Of a DNA stretch of 37,757 bases, positions 1 through 6,883 are shown piece after piece. Location: positions 1-37,757 of IMG/VR virus record IMGVR_UViG_3300042317_000707. The stretch is one strand, 5' to 3'. The notes below the pieces were generated by a model that had not been told where the DNA came from, ran no database searches, and saw nothing but the letters and a program-made list of their open reading frames with translations. Within the stretch, counting starts at the first letter, position 1. Every line of letters starts with the position of its first letter. Position numbers and translations under genes: made by a program. Source of the stretch: a virus.

Positions 1-127
1 ATGAGTCAAACGATTTGCGAAGCCAGCCGAACATGCTGGCAACGTATCGGCGGCGTCAAGCGTCCGTCTCTCGCCGCTATAGGGTCATACCCGTTTGGGT
101 ATAGCCGTCTGTTCGCTCAAGAGCGCA
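1..127. repeat. Terminal direct repeat, left copy (circle closure)
   Basis: Bases 1-127 are identical to 37631-37757. It contains the first 34 bases of the HNH gene (minus strand, complete in the right copy) and most of the spacer to the DUF551 gene. An exact repeat of 127 bases at both ends of a contig is typical of an assembler closing a circle with a k-mer of that length. A true terminal redundancy is less likely but not excluded. Confidence 0.95.
87..102. promoter_or_regulatory. Short perfect inverted repeat upstream of HNH gene
   Basis: ATACCC and GGGTAT form a perfect 6-bp inverted repeat around a 4-base loop. It sits in the 82-base spacer between the DUF551 stop and the HNH start on the circle. 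There is no T-run on either side, so an operator or a weak hairpin is more likely than an intrinsic terminator. Function is unknown. Confidence 0.35.
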
Positions 128-314
128 CCGGCGGCTCTGGCAGTGGCATCCAGTGGGTGTATGCACAACCTGAGTGCATGTGATCTGTCCATGAAATTAC
201 CCACTGGCCTTCCTGCCGGAATGCCATTTCAACTCCGCTCATCTCGTGGTTGACCAAGACAGAGACGTTGTCGGGCGGAAGTCGCTCTTCAATGGGAACC
301 CACTGGCTGTCCAT
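117..314 (-). CDS. DUF551 family protein
   Basis: A 65-residue protein starting MDSQWVPIEERLPP and ending WMPLPEPPVRS. The early W-x-P-I-x-x-R-L-P and the C-terminal W-x-P-L-P-E-P-P are the signature of the small DUF551 proteins found in many phages, usually among early accessory genes. Their function is unknown. The AGAGAGAG purine stretch just before the ATG is the likely ribosome-binding site. The gene lies downstream of the hairpin-rich spacer after the methyltransferase, and its 3' end carries one copy of the AGAGCGCA box. Confidence 0.8.
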   Translation of the reverse strand: MDSQWVPIEERLPPDNVSVLVNHEMSGVEMAFRQEGQWVISWTDHMHSGCAYTHWMPLPEPPVRS

Positions 315-338
315 GTCTCTCTCTGATTTCTAGAGCGC

Positions 339-370
339 ACCCCGCTGCCGCCGAGTGACGACAGCGGGGT
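339..370. terminator. Strong hairpin upstream of DUF551
   Basis: ACCCCGCTG and CAGCGGGGT form a perfect 9-bp GC-rich stem with a 14-base loop, 25 bases upstream of the DUF551 start. No T-run follows on the minus strand, so it could be a Rho-independent-like terminator, an attenuator or an RNA-processing structure. Confidence 0.4.
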
Positions 371-558
371 GGCAGCCAGCCACCGAAGCGGCTGGGGTTG
401 ATCGTCTCTCTCTGCGGCGTGTACGGAAACTGTCACTTTCCGCCAGTTCATGTACGGTCGCGACCCCGGCGGGGTCGGCGGGCCGCGTTATCGGTGCGGT
501 GCCTGTCCGCCGGGATCGCTGGATCATTGTATCTCGTTCTGGAACTTGGAACGAATCA

Positions 559-584
559 AAAACGTGTCACATACGATACGTTTT
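559..584 (-). terminator. Probable terminator after methyltransferase
   Basis: AAAACGT and ACGTTTT form a perfect 7-bp stem with a 12-base loop about 30 bases beyond the methyltransferase stop. On the minus strand the 3' arm runs into TTTTT. It would work to some degree in both directions. The stem is short and AT-rich, so efficiency is uncertain. Confidence 0.5.
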
Positions 585-613
585 CCGACCCTCGTCTGGT
601 GCAAGAGCGCACT

Positions 614-2323
614 TCACGGCATCCGATCCACCATCGCAATCCGCTCGCCGATCCACCGCATGACCGGAACGGCCATCGAGTTGCCTAACGCCCGGTATCG
701 AGGCCCGTCTGCGGCTGGCTTCTTGCGATACTCCACCAGCGTGTAATCGTCTGGGAAGCCCTGAAGCCGCTCGCACTCGCGGGGCGTGAGGCGGCGGACG
801 GCTAGGCCGACAGCTACAACGGGGTCTTGCCCACGGCTTTCTCCGGTTCGCTCAACACCGCGACCAGAAGCCGTCAGGGCGGCCACCACGGTCGTAGTGC
901 TGGCCTCGCTCTGCCCTGGCGGCCTCGACCGCAGGGCCGTATGGCAATCCGTTTGCTTGCCGCCGTTGGTTGCCAGCGTGCCAGTAATGTCATATGCCAC
1001 GGCCTGCGGCACCGTTCTCGCTTCCAGCGTGTAGGAAACGCCGTCAGACCTGATGCCCGCTCCATCCGGCCCCGCGCCTGGGTTTTCGCAGATGGCACGC
1101 TCTTGGATCGCCACTACCGTCGTCGCCCGCGTATCCCCCTGGTCAAAGCAGCTCATCGTCGGGCTGACTTCTCCAGGCACCCATGTCTCGTCGTCCGTTG
1201 TGCTTTGGGCTCGCTTGGATTTCGTAAACGCCACGACCGTGTCTTGGTCCCCCTTGTCGGCATCAGCCGACAGCGGTGCAGCCACGTCAGACGGTGCGCC
1301 GTCTTTGCCTCGCGTGTAGTGGGATGGCTTGAACGCCACGGCCTGCGGGACCATCGCCGCTGGCAGCGAATCCTTGGCGTTGCCAACGCGAAGCGGAATC
1401 GAAACGTCTGATACCGACTGGTTGTAGGTGTCTACGGCCACGGTTTGCGGATTCTTCCGCTGGAGCGTTTGGCTCAACTCCATATCCACTTGCGGCGTTG
1501 ACATCTGCCCACCGAATGCAATCGCGGCAGGCCCACGAGCAACCATCGCGGCCGCCACTCCGCTCTGCGTTATCTGGGCTTCGTATTGCGCGTTCTGGCC
1601 TTGATTAAACGCGGCTCTATCCATGTGGAATGGCTCTGCGACAAGCCGTCCTGTGTAGGCATCCTGCCCGCTATAGGCTCCTGGGTGCTTGTCGGCGCAG
1701 AGCGTGCCGCATGTATCAGTGCTGCCCTCAGCGCGGCTGGCAGTTCCTTGCCCCTTCGCTCCGCGCGTCGGAGGATTCCCGAACACGCTTTCGCGCTCAA
1801 ATAGTACCGCTGCGGCACGTCGCCAGTCTCCAAGGTGGCCGACAACGAACACACGGCGGCGACGCTGGGCGACTCCAAACCATTGAGCGTCAAGAATTCT
1901 GTACGCGAACCCATACCCGAGTTCGCCCAACGCCCCGAGGAAGGTTCCAAAATCCCTTCCTTTGCCGCTACTGAGGACGCCCGGCACGTTTTCCCAAACG
2001 ATCCATTTGGGCTGCATGACCGCAGCAAGCTGGACGAATCGGAGGGCCAAGTTGCCACGCGGGTCAGCCAATCCTCCTCGAAGGCCGGCGACGCTGAATG
2101 ACTGACATGGGGTGCCTCCCACGAGAAGGTCAACTGGGCCGTGCTCATCAAGCATCTCCTCCGTGATCTTGGTCATGTCGCCCACGTTGGCGAAGCCAAA
2201 GTGGTGCTCGACAACGGCGGCCGGGAAGGGCTCGATCTCGCTCGTCCATGAGCACCGCCAGCCCAGCGGCTTCCACGCCACATGAGCCGCACCGATCCCG
2301 TCGCACACGCTGGCGTATCGCAT
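614..2323 (-). CDS. DNA (cytosine-5) methyltransferase
   Basis: A 569-residue C5-cytosine methyltransferase using S-adenosylmethionine. Motif I is at residues 2-14 (YASVCDGIGAA), motif IV GGTPCQSFSVAG at 69-80 with catalytic Cys73, motif VI ENV at 111-113, and motif VIII QRRRRVFVVG at 153-162. Motifs IX/X are at the C-terminus (LTPRECERLQGFPDDY from about 512; GNSMAVPV 547-554). Between VIII and IX lies a very long, repetitive, low-complexity target-recognition region of about 340 residues with several VVAF/VAF-like units. No cognate restriction enzyme is adjacent, so it is probably an orphan enzyme protecting phage DNA or altering host methylation. The start leaves motif I almost at the N-terminus, as is normal. 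The ribosome-binding site is weak. Confidence 0.95.
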   Translation of the reverse strand: MRYASVCDGIGAAHVAWKPLGWRCSWTSEIEPFPAAVVEHHFGFANVGDMTKITEEMLDEHGPVDLLVGGTPCQSFSVAGLRGGLADPRGNLALRFVQLAAVMQPKWIVWENVPGVLSSGKGRDFGTFLGALGELGYGFAYRILDAQWFGVAQRRRRVFVVGHLGDWRRAAAVLFERESVFGNPPTRGAKGQGTASRAEGSTDTCGTLCADKHPGAYSGQDAYTGRLVAEPFHMDRAAFNQGQNAQYEAQITQSGVAAAMVARGPAAIAFGGQMSTPQVDMELSQTLQRKNPQTVAVDTYNQSVSDVSIPLRVGNAKDSLPAAMVPQAVAFKPSHYTRGKDGAPSDVAAPLSADADKGDQDTVVAFTKSKRAQSTTDDETWVPGEVSPTMSCFDQGDTRATTVVAIQERAICENPGAGPDGAGIRSDGVSYTLEARTVPQAVAYDITGTLATNGGKQTDCHTALRSRPPGQSEASTTTVVAALTASGRGVERTGESRGQDPVVAVGLAVRRLTPRECERLQGFPDDYTLVEYRKKPAADGPRYRALGNSMAVPVMRWIGERIAMVDRMP

Positions 2324-2403
2324 CTCCGCAGCCTACGCGCGGAGTCAATTTCTGAAATGCTCTTAAACGCCGCGAAAGACTCTCTCTTGTGGGAAGAGCG
2401 CAA

Positions 2404-2679
2404 CTAGACCGTCGGCAGCAACGCCCGGTATTCAGCCTCGCTCACCTCATTCACCGCACCGCTCGCAAGCAGTTCCGGCAGCATCTCGGAGGGTAGGATG
2501 TATTGGCAATACTCGGCAGAGATTGCCAGATACACGCGGCCCTGTGTGTCGCTCGGCAGATCGGCCGCCAGCGGCAGCGTGCGGAGCGTCTTCGTCGCGT
2601 CGTTTGGGTAGCCGTATGCCGCGTCTAACTGGGCGCAGATGTCGGCGTATACGCTGGGCGACGAGCAGAAGTATCTCAC
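2404..2679 (-). CDS. Conserved phage protein, possible adhesin partner
   Basis: About 91 residues, beginning RYFCSSPSVYADICAQLD and including QGRVYLAIS. I know of similar small proteins next to phage tail-fibre or surface genes but know no function. I place the start at the GTG at 2679, which overlaps the LamG gene stop as GTGA. An upstream in-frame GTG at 2694 would add five residues. The 4-base overlap suggests translational coupling and a shared role, perhaps in assembly of the neighbour. Downstream (minus strand) comes an AGAGCGCA box and then the methyltransferase. Confidence 0.7.
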   Translation of the reverse strand: MRYFCSSPSVYADICAQLDAAYGYPNDATKTLRTLPLAADLPSDTQGRVYLAISAEYCQYILPSEMLPELLASGAVNEVSEAEYRALLPTV

Positions 2680-3386
2680 AGCGCCACGTTCCACTTCTTC
2701 GACAGGTAGGATCGCACCTTGTCTTGGTCGCTGGCAGACAACTCCGCGTTGTAATAGAGAAATTCTGCAATTCCGCCGACCAATCCGTAGATGCTGTCAA
2801 GGTTGAACAATGCGAGCGTGCGTGTATCCGTCGTGTCTGCTCCCGTGCCTGTCACATTTGTTGTGTTGTCTGTTCCTTGCGTGTTCCCAACAAAAATGCG
2901 GGCTAAGAATTTCGTGTAAACGCAGGTGAAGACTTTGTATCCGTCGCTTGCGGATATTGTGGCTTCATTTCCGCTGCCTCTGCGCGCCCGAAAACTTCCG
3001 CTGTCTCGGAGCAGGCTATGCACGCCATTAACTCCGCCGCGCTGGAAAAATCCTTGCTGATTGCCCGTGCTGCTGCCGACAACAAAAACAGTCTGCGGCA
3101 AGGCCGCCGCAAATGCTGCGGTTTTGAGAACGCGAGAACTGTCTTGCGCCACGACCACGTTCTTTCCGTTTAGTGCGGCGGTGGAGTATGAGGGTTGGTT
3201 GCCTGCCGTAGCCTGCGTGGCATTCCTACCGTTGCCACTCAGGTCGTCCCATTGCGACACATTGCCGGCGTTGAGCGTGATGCTGGAGCTTTTGCTCGCG
3301 TCAAACCACACAGCCAGCCCCGCGATGGTTCGTGGGTCAAAGCCAGACGAGGCTTTTGGCCGTAACAGGCGGGGCGACATGGGCAT
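2676..3386 (-). CDS. LamG/ConA-like lectin-fold surface protein
   Basis: 236 residues. Residues 20-55 carry the IAGLAVWFDAS...VSQWDDLSGNGRNA pattern that opens LamG/concanavalin-like jelly-roll domains in phage tail and adhesin proteins. The C-terminus (AEFLYYNAELSASDQDKV, then YLSKKWNV) matches the usual end of this fold. A carbohydrate-binding role on the virion, such as receptor recognition, is likely by family. It stands apart from the tail genes but is followed at once by a small coupled gene. Its DNA is visibly less GC-rich than the neighbours, as expected of an exchanged host-range gene. No signal peptide was seen. Confidence 0.8.
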   Translation of the reverse strand: MPMSPRLLRPKASSGFDPRTIAGLAVWFDASKSSSITLNAGNVSQWDDLSGNGRNATQATAGNQPSYSTAALNGKNVVVAQDSSRVLKTAAFAAALPQTVFVVGSSTGNQQGFFQRGGVNGVHSLLRDSGSFRARRGSGNEATISASDGYKVFTCVYTKFLARIFVGNTQGTDNTTNVTGTGADTTDTRTLALFNLDSIYGLVGGIAEFLYYNAELSASDQDKVRSYLSKKWNVAL

Positions 3387-3416
3387 AGGAATGACGCTCT
3401 AGTAGGTGAGATACGG

Positions 3417-3713
3417 TCAGTCGGTGTTCTTCAGCCAGTCGGTCACGTCGCTCGGCCTCGAGTAGCCCACGCGGCGGGCAACCTCGCGACCGTCTCGGAT
3501 GCGGATGATTGTCGGCACCATGTCAACCCGATGGCGTTCCATCGCCGCCTTGCCCTCGACCAGGCTGAGCGAGTGCGGCCGGTACATCTCGGGCTTGGCA
3601 AGCAAGTCCCGCTTCAGCTGGCGGCACGGCGGGCAACCCTCGCGGGTCACCACCAGGAGGTCGTCGGCGACCACGGGCAGGCAGAGCAGGAGCCAGGCGG
3701 CGAGCGTCCTCAT
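3417..3713 (-). CDS. Exported thioredoxin-like protein (CPPC)
   Basis: 98 residues. Residues 1-16 form a signal peptide (short basic start, then AAWLLLCLPVVA with likely cleavage before DDLL). The mature part has the redox motif CPPC at 27-30 and the cis-proline motif VPTI at 66-69, giving a minimal thioredoxin fold of about 80 residues. It probably acts on disulfides in the periplasm or at the envelope. Neighbouring exported proteins are Cys-rich (91-residue protein at 4320-4595; papain-like peptidase), so it may fold or reduce them. It overlaps the preceding gene by ATGA. Confidence 0.8.
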   Translation of the reverse strand: MRTLAAWLLLCLPVVADDLLVVTREGCPPCRQLKRDLLAKPEMYRPHSLSLVEGKAAMERHRVDMVPTIIRIRDGREVARRVGYSRPSDVTDWLKNTD

Positions 3714-3967
3714 TCCCGCACCTCGGCTTTCACCGGGACATGCCCGGCGCGAGGCTGCAGGGCGTACAGCAGGCGGGTCTGCTCGTTAACGGCGTTCGCG
3801 ATCTCTTTCTGCGTCTCGCCCAACTGGCGAACGAATGAGCGGTGTTCTTCCACGAGGGGCAGTAGCACGTCGTTCCTCAAGATCCACCCGGCCGCCAGAG
3901 CCACGAGCACCGGGAAGCCCCAACGCTCAAGCACCGTGGACAGCGTCGCCCGTACTTCGTCCGTCAT
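3710..3967 (-). CDS. Small membrane protein, holin-like candidate
   Basis: 85 residues from the ATG at 3967, which overlaps the previous stop (ATGA). A hydrophobic segment lies at about residues 15-37 (GFPVLVALAAGWILRNDVLL), followed by a charged, probably coiled-coil tail (EEHRSFVRQLGETQKEIANA). The pattern of one transmembrane span plus cytoplasmic coil is seen in some phage holins and other small phage membrane proteins. The position beside a probable peptidase supports a lysis role, but no family is recognised. A longer frame to 4120 exists but would overlap the neighbour deeply. Confidence 0.6.
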   Translation of the reverse strand: MTDEVRATLSTVLERWGFPVLVALAAGWILRNDVLLPLVEEHRSFVRQLGETQKEIANAVNEQTRLLYALQPRAGHVPVKAEVRE

Positions 3968-4323
3968 CGGTTGAACTCCCGCTGCCAGCCCGCCATCAGC
4001 ACCCGGTGGCTCGTCTCCGAGAACCACCATTTCACGAGGATCTGCACGATCGCCGAGACCACCGCACTCAAAACGATCGTCCACAAGAACCCGAACTCGG
4101 CATCGCTGTAGCCGCTGCATGCGTGGTACAGCCGCTTCACGTTGCCGCTGACCGCGAGCCCGTACACCTGCTGCTCACGCTCGTTGCGGCAGTGCACAAG
4201 GTTGTCAGGCTCCCACGTTTCGACCGTGAGCCGCACGAGGTCATCGACCTGCTTCCGCCCGGCGAGGTGCTTCCTCGGCCCGAGCCGCTTCCAGACGTGT
4301 TCCTGCAGCTGCTCGAAGTTCAT
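3964..4323 (-). CDS. Membrane-anchored protein, lysis/envelope module
   Basis: 119 residues from the ATG at 4323 (ATGA overlap with the gene before it). The N-terminal half is soluble and charged (MNFEQLQEHVWKRLGPRKHL). A strong transmembrane segment follows at about residues 77-100 (FGFLWTIVLSAVVSAIVQIL), then a short basic tail with KWWF. One C-terminal span recalls tail-anchored phage lysis or spanin-related proteins, but no family is recognised. It is coupled on both sides by 4-base overlaps. Confidence 0.65.
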   Translation of the reverse strand: MNFEQLQEHVWKRLGPRKHLAGRKQVDDLVRLTVETWEPDNLVHCRNEREQQVYGLAVSGNVKRLYHACSGYSDAEFGFLWTIVLSAVVSAIVQILVKWWFSETSHRVLMAGWQREFNR

Positions 4324-4595
4324 TCCTGTTCGCTCGCTCTCTTGCATCGACAGGTCGGCGGGCACGGGCACGGCGTCCGGTGACCGTCGCCATGGGTAAT
4401 CCACCCGTTCTCGCATTGGCCGCAGCATTCATCCGGCTTTGGCGTCGGGCTTGGTGCCGGGCCCTCGCGACGCAGGCGAACGATCTCGCGGGCTGTCTGG
4501 GCCGCCAGGTCGCCCTCCCACGGGGCGGGCGGAAGAACCGCCACGGTGCAGCCAACGCAGAACGACAGCAGCCAGACCCAGTTCGTGTGACGCAT
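4320..4595 (-). CDS. Cys-rich exported protein
   Basis: 91 residues. The N-terminus MRHTNWVWLLSFCVGCTVAV looks like a signal peptide or signal anchor. The Cys residues near 13 and 16 might serve as a lipobox, but the consensus is poor. The C-terminal third has a cluster CCGQCENGW...PCPCPP..CRC similar in spacing to DnaJ-type CxxCxGxG zinc knuckles. The region between is Pro-rich. The start at 4595 gives a TGATG junction with the peptidase gene, indicating coupling. Function unknown. A disulfide-rich or metal-binding envelope protein fits the neighbouring exported thioredoxin-like gene. Confidence 0.65.
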   Translation of the reverse strand: MRHTNWVWLLSFCVGCTVAVLPPAPWEGDLAAQTAREIVRLRREGPAPSPTPKPDECCGQCENGWITHGDGHRTPCPCPPTCRCKRASEQE

Positions 4596-5590
4596 CAGAA
4601 AATCCCCGTTGTCCAGTTCGGAAGCTTCTGTGCGGGCCAGCCGTTGAAGCCAGAGAACGCGATCATTTCGCGGTTCTTGAAGTCGGACCACTTCGACCAG
4701 AACGCACCCTCTGGAATGTCGATGTCGGTTCCGAGCACGCGGCGTCCGCCACCGTTCCACTTGTTCCAACTGTTCTGGACCATCACCAGCGGCTCGCCGT
4801 ACTTCTGTTTGATGATGTCGCGGTCATCCGCTCCAAGCACCGCGAGCGCATGGGCCCACCCGCCCTGTCTACGGCTCACGCCGTTCTCGTCTCTCGAGGA
4901 ACTCCAGCCCTCACCACCGCACGTCGTCAGAGCAAACCCATTCGCGAGCAGATCGCGGACTTGCTCCCACGTCGTGCAGCGTGTCGCCGTCCGCATCAAG
5001 TGCTTGCGGCCGTGAGCCGTGATGTTGTCTGGCGGGACAGGACTGCCCCACTTGCCAGCCAGGCGGCCGTTGTATTTCGTAAGGTCGAAGCCGAACTCCT
5101 CGTAGTTCTTGCGCGGCCACAGGCCGCTTTCCTCGCAAATAACTTTTGCCGAAGCACCGCAGTGCCACCCGTCGCCGTTGTGCCTGCGGTACCAATAAAC
5201 CGCTTCACTGCTGCAAATCACATCCTTGTATCCCTCGACCGGCATCTCTGGCTTGTCTTCAATCTCGCCCGTCACCTCGTCGGGTCGGCCTGCAACTATT
5301 TCTGCACACATGGTGCAAACGGCGGCCGTTCGAGAACTATGGCTGACGCAATCGCCACGACTTTGAGCAGCGCCGGGCAGGCAGCCGGGGAACAGTTTCT
5401 CCATGTAGAGCCACAGCGCCGTGAGCTTCCCGGCACCGGAGCCTTCAAGGCCACCGCTCGCAATCGCATCGGCGGCGTACGGATACAAGCCTTGCGACGA
5501 CACCCACGCCTCAAACTCGGCACGGTCCTCAGGCGTGCTCGTGCAGCCGACAAGCCCAGCCAGGTATTCAGCGAGCGGTTCCCAGGGCAT
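4595..5590 (-). CDS. Papain-like (C1-type) cysteine peptidase
   Basis: 331 residues. Three separated motifs match the papain clan: Q76SRGDC81 (oxyanion Gln and nucleophile Cys), GGWAHA with His247, and MVQNSWNKWNGG with Asn273, the equivalent of papain's NSWG..WG. The length is that of a papain core plus an N-terminal extension of about 70 residues. No signal peptide is visible, so export through a holin or action inside the cell or virion are the options. Gene order (membrane and exported proteins on both sides) suggests cell-envelope degradation at lysis, in place of a normal endolysin, none of which I found. Extra Cys residues are abundant. The family call is good; the biological role is inference. 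Confidence 0.8.
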   Translation of the reverse strand: MPWEPLAEYLAGLVGCTSTPEDRAEFEAWVSSQGLYPYAADAIASGGLEGSGAGKLTALWLYMEKLFPGCLPGAAQSRGDCVSHSSRTAAVCTMCAEIVAGRPDEVTGEIEDKPEMPVEGYKDVICSSEAVYWYRRHNGDGWHCGASAKVICEESGLWPRKNYEEFGFDLTKYNGRLAGKWGSPVPPDNITAHGRKHLMRTATRCTTWEQVRDLLANGFALTTCGGEGWSSSRDENGVSRRQGGWAHALAVLGADDRDIIKQKYGEPLVMVQNSWNKWNGGGRRVLGTDIDIPEGAFWSKWSDFKNREMIAFSGFNGWPAQKLPNWTTGIF

Positions 5591-5593
5591 GCG

Positions 5594-6058
5594 TCACCTT
5601 TGCAGAGCAGCCCAGCCGATCGCCTCGCACAAGTCGCCGAACCGCTGGCGACCGGCGGCATCGACCGCCTTTGACTCGAGGCCCATCGTCTCGACGAACG
5701 CTTTCTCGATGGCAGCCCCGAGTCCGGCGTACTTGCCTGCAGCGTTGCCGCCGAGCCTCGACCAGCCGATCGTGCTTGCGATCCTGGTGAACTCGCGGAG
5801 CGAACGCGTGTCGGCGAACAGCTTGTCGGCATCCGTGTCTTCTGCCACGACCTTGCCAGACCGCACGAACAGATCCGCGAGCAGGGCCCGATCGGCGGGC
5901 GACGCGCCACGCATCACGTCCACGACCGGCTGCACCGCGGCCCGAAGCGTCGTGCTTGGCGTGTCGATCGACGGGGCCACAGGAGCAGGCGACCGGGAGA
6001 CCGGAACGCCGAACGCAGCGACGTAGCCCAAGATGATCGCCAAGGCCCAGCGGTTCAT
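5594..6058 (-). CDS. Exported or membrane-anchored hypothetical protein
   Basis: 154 residues from the ATG at 6058. The N-terminus (MNRWALAIILGYVAAFGVPV) is a signal peptide or anchor, followed by a Pro-rich linker at about 23-35 and a helical, Ala-rich domain. No family is recognised. The longer frame to 6112 would overlap the preceding gene and is rejected. It lies 4 bases upstream of the peptidase gene and could be its exported partner, inhibitor or a spanin-like factor. This is inference from position only. Confidence 0.65.
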   Translation of the reverse strand: MNRWALAIILGYVAAFGVPVSRSPAPVAPSIDTPSTTLRAAVQPVVDVMRGASPADRALLADLFVRSGKVVAEDTDADKLFADTRSLREFTRIASTIGWSRLGGNAAGKYAGLGAAIEKAFVETMGLESKAVDAAGRQRFGDLCEAIGWAALQR

Positions 6059-6063
6059 CGCTG

Positions 6064-6330
6064 CTACTCCTTCGGGCTGGCGGTCAGCATCACGTTCAGG
6101 AGCTTCTCGCACAGATCGACGCCGTCTTCGCAGCCCTTGTGCCGCAGGCGGTTGGCGATCTCAAGCACCAGCCTCATGTCTTCGAGGGCGGCGTCGGCCG
6201 GGGGCGGCGTGACTCGCGAGAGGAGGGCGCGGGCTTTCCCCCAGGCACCCACCACCACGGGCGACGCCACGAGAGCAACTGCCGCCACGGCAGCGACGAC
6301 ACGTAGGGCAAGTTCAGCATCGAAGTTCAC
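6064..6330 (-). CDS. Small membrane protein
   Basis: 88 residues beginning with GTG in a GTGA overlap with the previous gene. A long hydrophobic stretch at residues 8-30 (LALRVVAAVAAVALVASPVVVGAW) is followed by a soluble helical tail with two Cys residues. It could be a holin or antiholin candidate given its place upstream of the peptidase gene, but no family is recognised. Confidence 0.65.
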   Translation of the reverse strand: MNFDAELALRVVAAVAAVALVASPVVVGAWGKARALLSRVTPPPADAALEDMRLVLEIANRLRHKGCEDGVDLCEKLLNVMLTASPKE

Positions 6331-6608
6331 TGCGGCACCTTGGCAAGGATGTAACGCACGAGCCGCTCGCCTTCCGGCGTCTTCAGAACGTCGCCCAGGA
6401 GCTTGACGACCTCGTCATCGACCGTCGTTTTGGAACGGCTCGCCAGCCATTCGCAGGCGTCGGAGACGATGATCCCCTTGCGGTACGGGTCGGGCTCGTT
6501 GAGCACCCGCTGGCCGTAGCTCACGAGTGGCATGAGCTGCTGAAAGAGAGCCAGCGTGTCCCACCAGCTGGCGTCGTACGCCCCGTACTCGTCGTGCTCG
6601 TCAGCCAT
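6327..6608 (-). CDS. Hypothetical acidic protein
   Basis: 93 residues from the ATG at 6608, chosen because AGGAG lies 7 bases upstream. The upstream TTG at 6632 has no such site. The N-terminus is acidic and aromatic (MADEHDEYGAYDASWWD), the rest helical. No membrane span and no recognised family. It is the first soluble member of the envelope module and is coupled by GTGA to the next gene. Confidence 0.65.
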   Translation of the reverse strand: MADEHDEYGAYDASWWDTLALFQQLMPLVSYGQRVLNEPDPYRKGIIVSDACEWLASRSKTTVDDEVVKLLGDVLKTPEGERLVRYILAKVPQ

Positions 6609-6628
6609 CGGATGCTCCTGTAGAAGGG

Positions 6629-6883
6629 TCAATCCGATTCTTGCTTTTCTCCCCCATCCCCTTGCAGTTCGGCGTTTATCGTGTCGTTCAGGCTGTCATA
6701 GAGCAGGTCGAACAGGTCGCGGCACTCCTCGCTGCACTCGTCGCGGTCCAGCGGGGCCGGGTAGCGGAAAACCTCATTGTCGAGCACCACGCCTTGGCGG
6801 TCGCAGAGGTAGATCACGGCATGGTGGCTGGTCACCTCGAGGATGACTCGGCCCTGCACTGGGTTCGGGTGGCGCTGGCTCAT
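6629..6883 (-). CDS. Hypothetical protein
   Basis: 84 residues, ATG at 6883 overlapping the previous stop by 4 bases. The N-terminal half looks beta-rich (GRVILEVTSHHAVIYLCDRQ), the C-terminal half acidic and helical with CSEEC at residues 50-54. No family recognised. Confidence 0.6.
   Translation of the reverse strand: MSQRHPNPVQGRVILEVTSHHAVIYLCDRQGVVLDNEVFRYPAPLDRDECSEECRDLFDLLYDSLNDTINAELQGDGGEKQESD

Larger units (their letters stand above)
315..613. other. Hairpin-rich noncoding spacer between methyltransferase and DUF551
   Basis: About 300 bases without a convincing gene. It holds perfect inverted repeats at 339-347/362-370 (9 bp), 368-373/379-384 (6 bp), 461-467/471-477 (7 bp) and 559-565/578-584 (7 bp, T-rich flank). 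Two copies of GTCTCTCTCTG lie at 315-325 and 404-414, and AGAGCGCA boxes at 332-339 and 604-611. Short reading frames here (for example 330-527 minus, 65 residues) are Arg/Pro/Ala/Thr-rich with no recognisable domain and poor start signals. A structured RNA, a terminator cluster or a decayed cargo gene are all possible. Confidence 0.5.

Noticed and set aside
1-183. Plus-strand frame of 60 codons at the left end
   Set aside because: It runs antisense through the HNH start and spacer, has no ribosome-binding site that can be seen, and no recognisable sequence.
330-527. Minus-strand frame of 65 codons between methyltransferase and DUF551
   Set aside because: Arg/Pro/Ala/Thr-rich with no domain, weak start signal, and it runs through perfect hairpins. 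Kept as a possibility in the noncoding-spacer entry only.
4439-5674. Long plus-strand frame of 411 codons
   Set aside because: It is antisense to the papain-like peptidase gene, which has a clear catalytic triad. Long antisense frames are common in GC-rich DNA.
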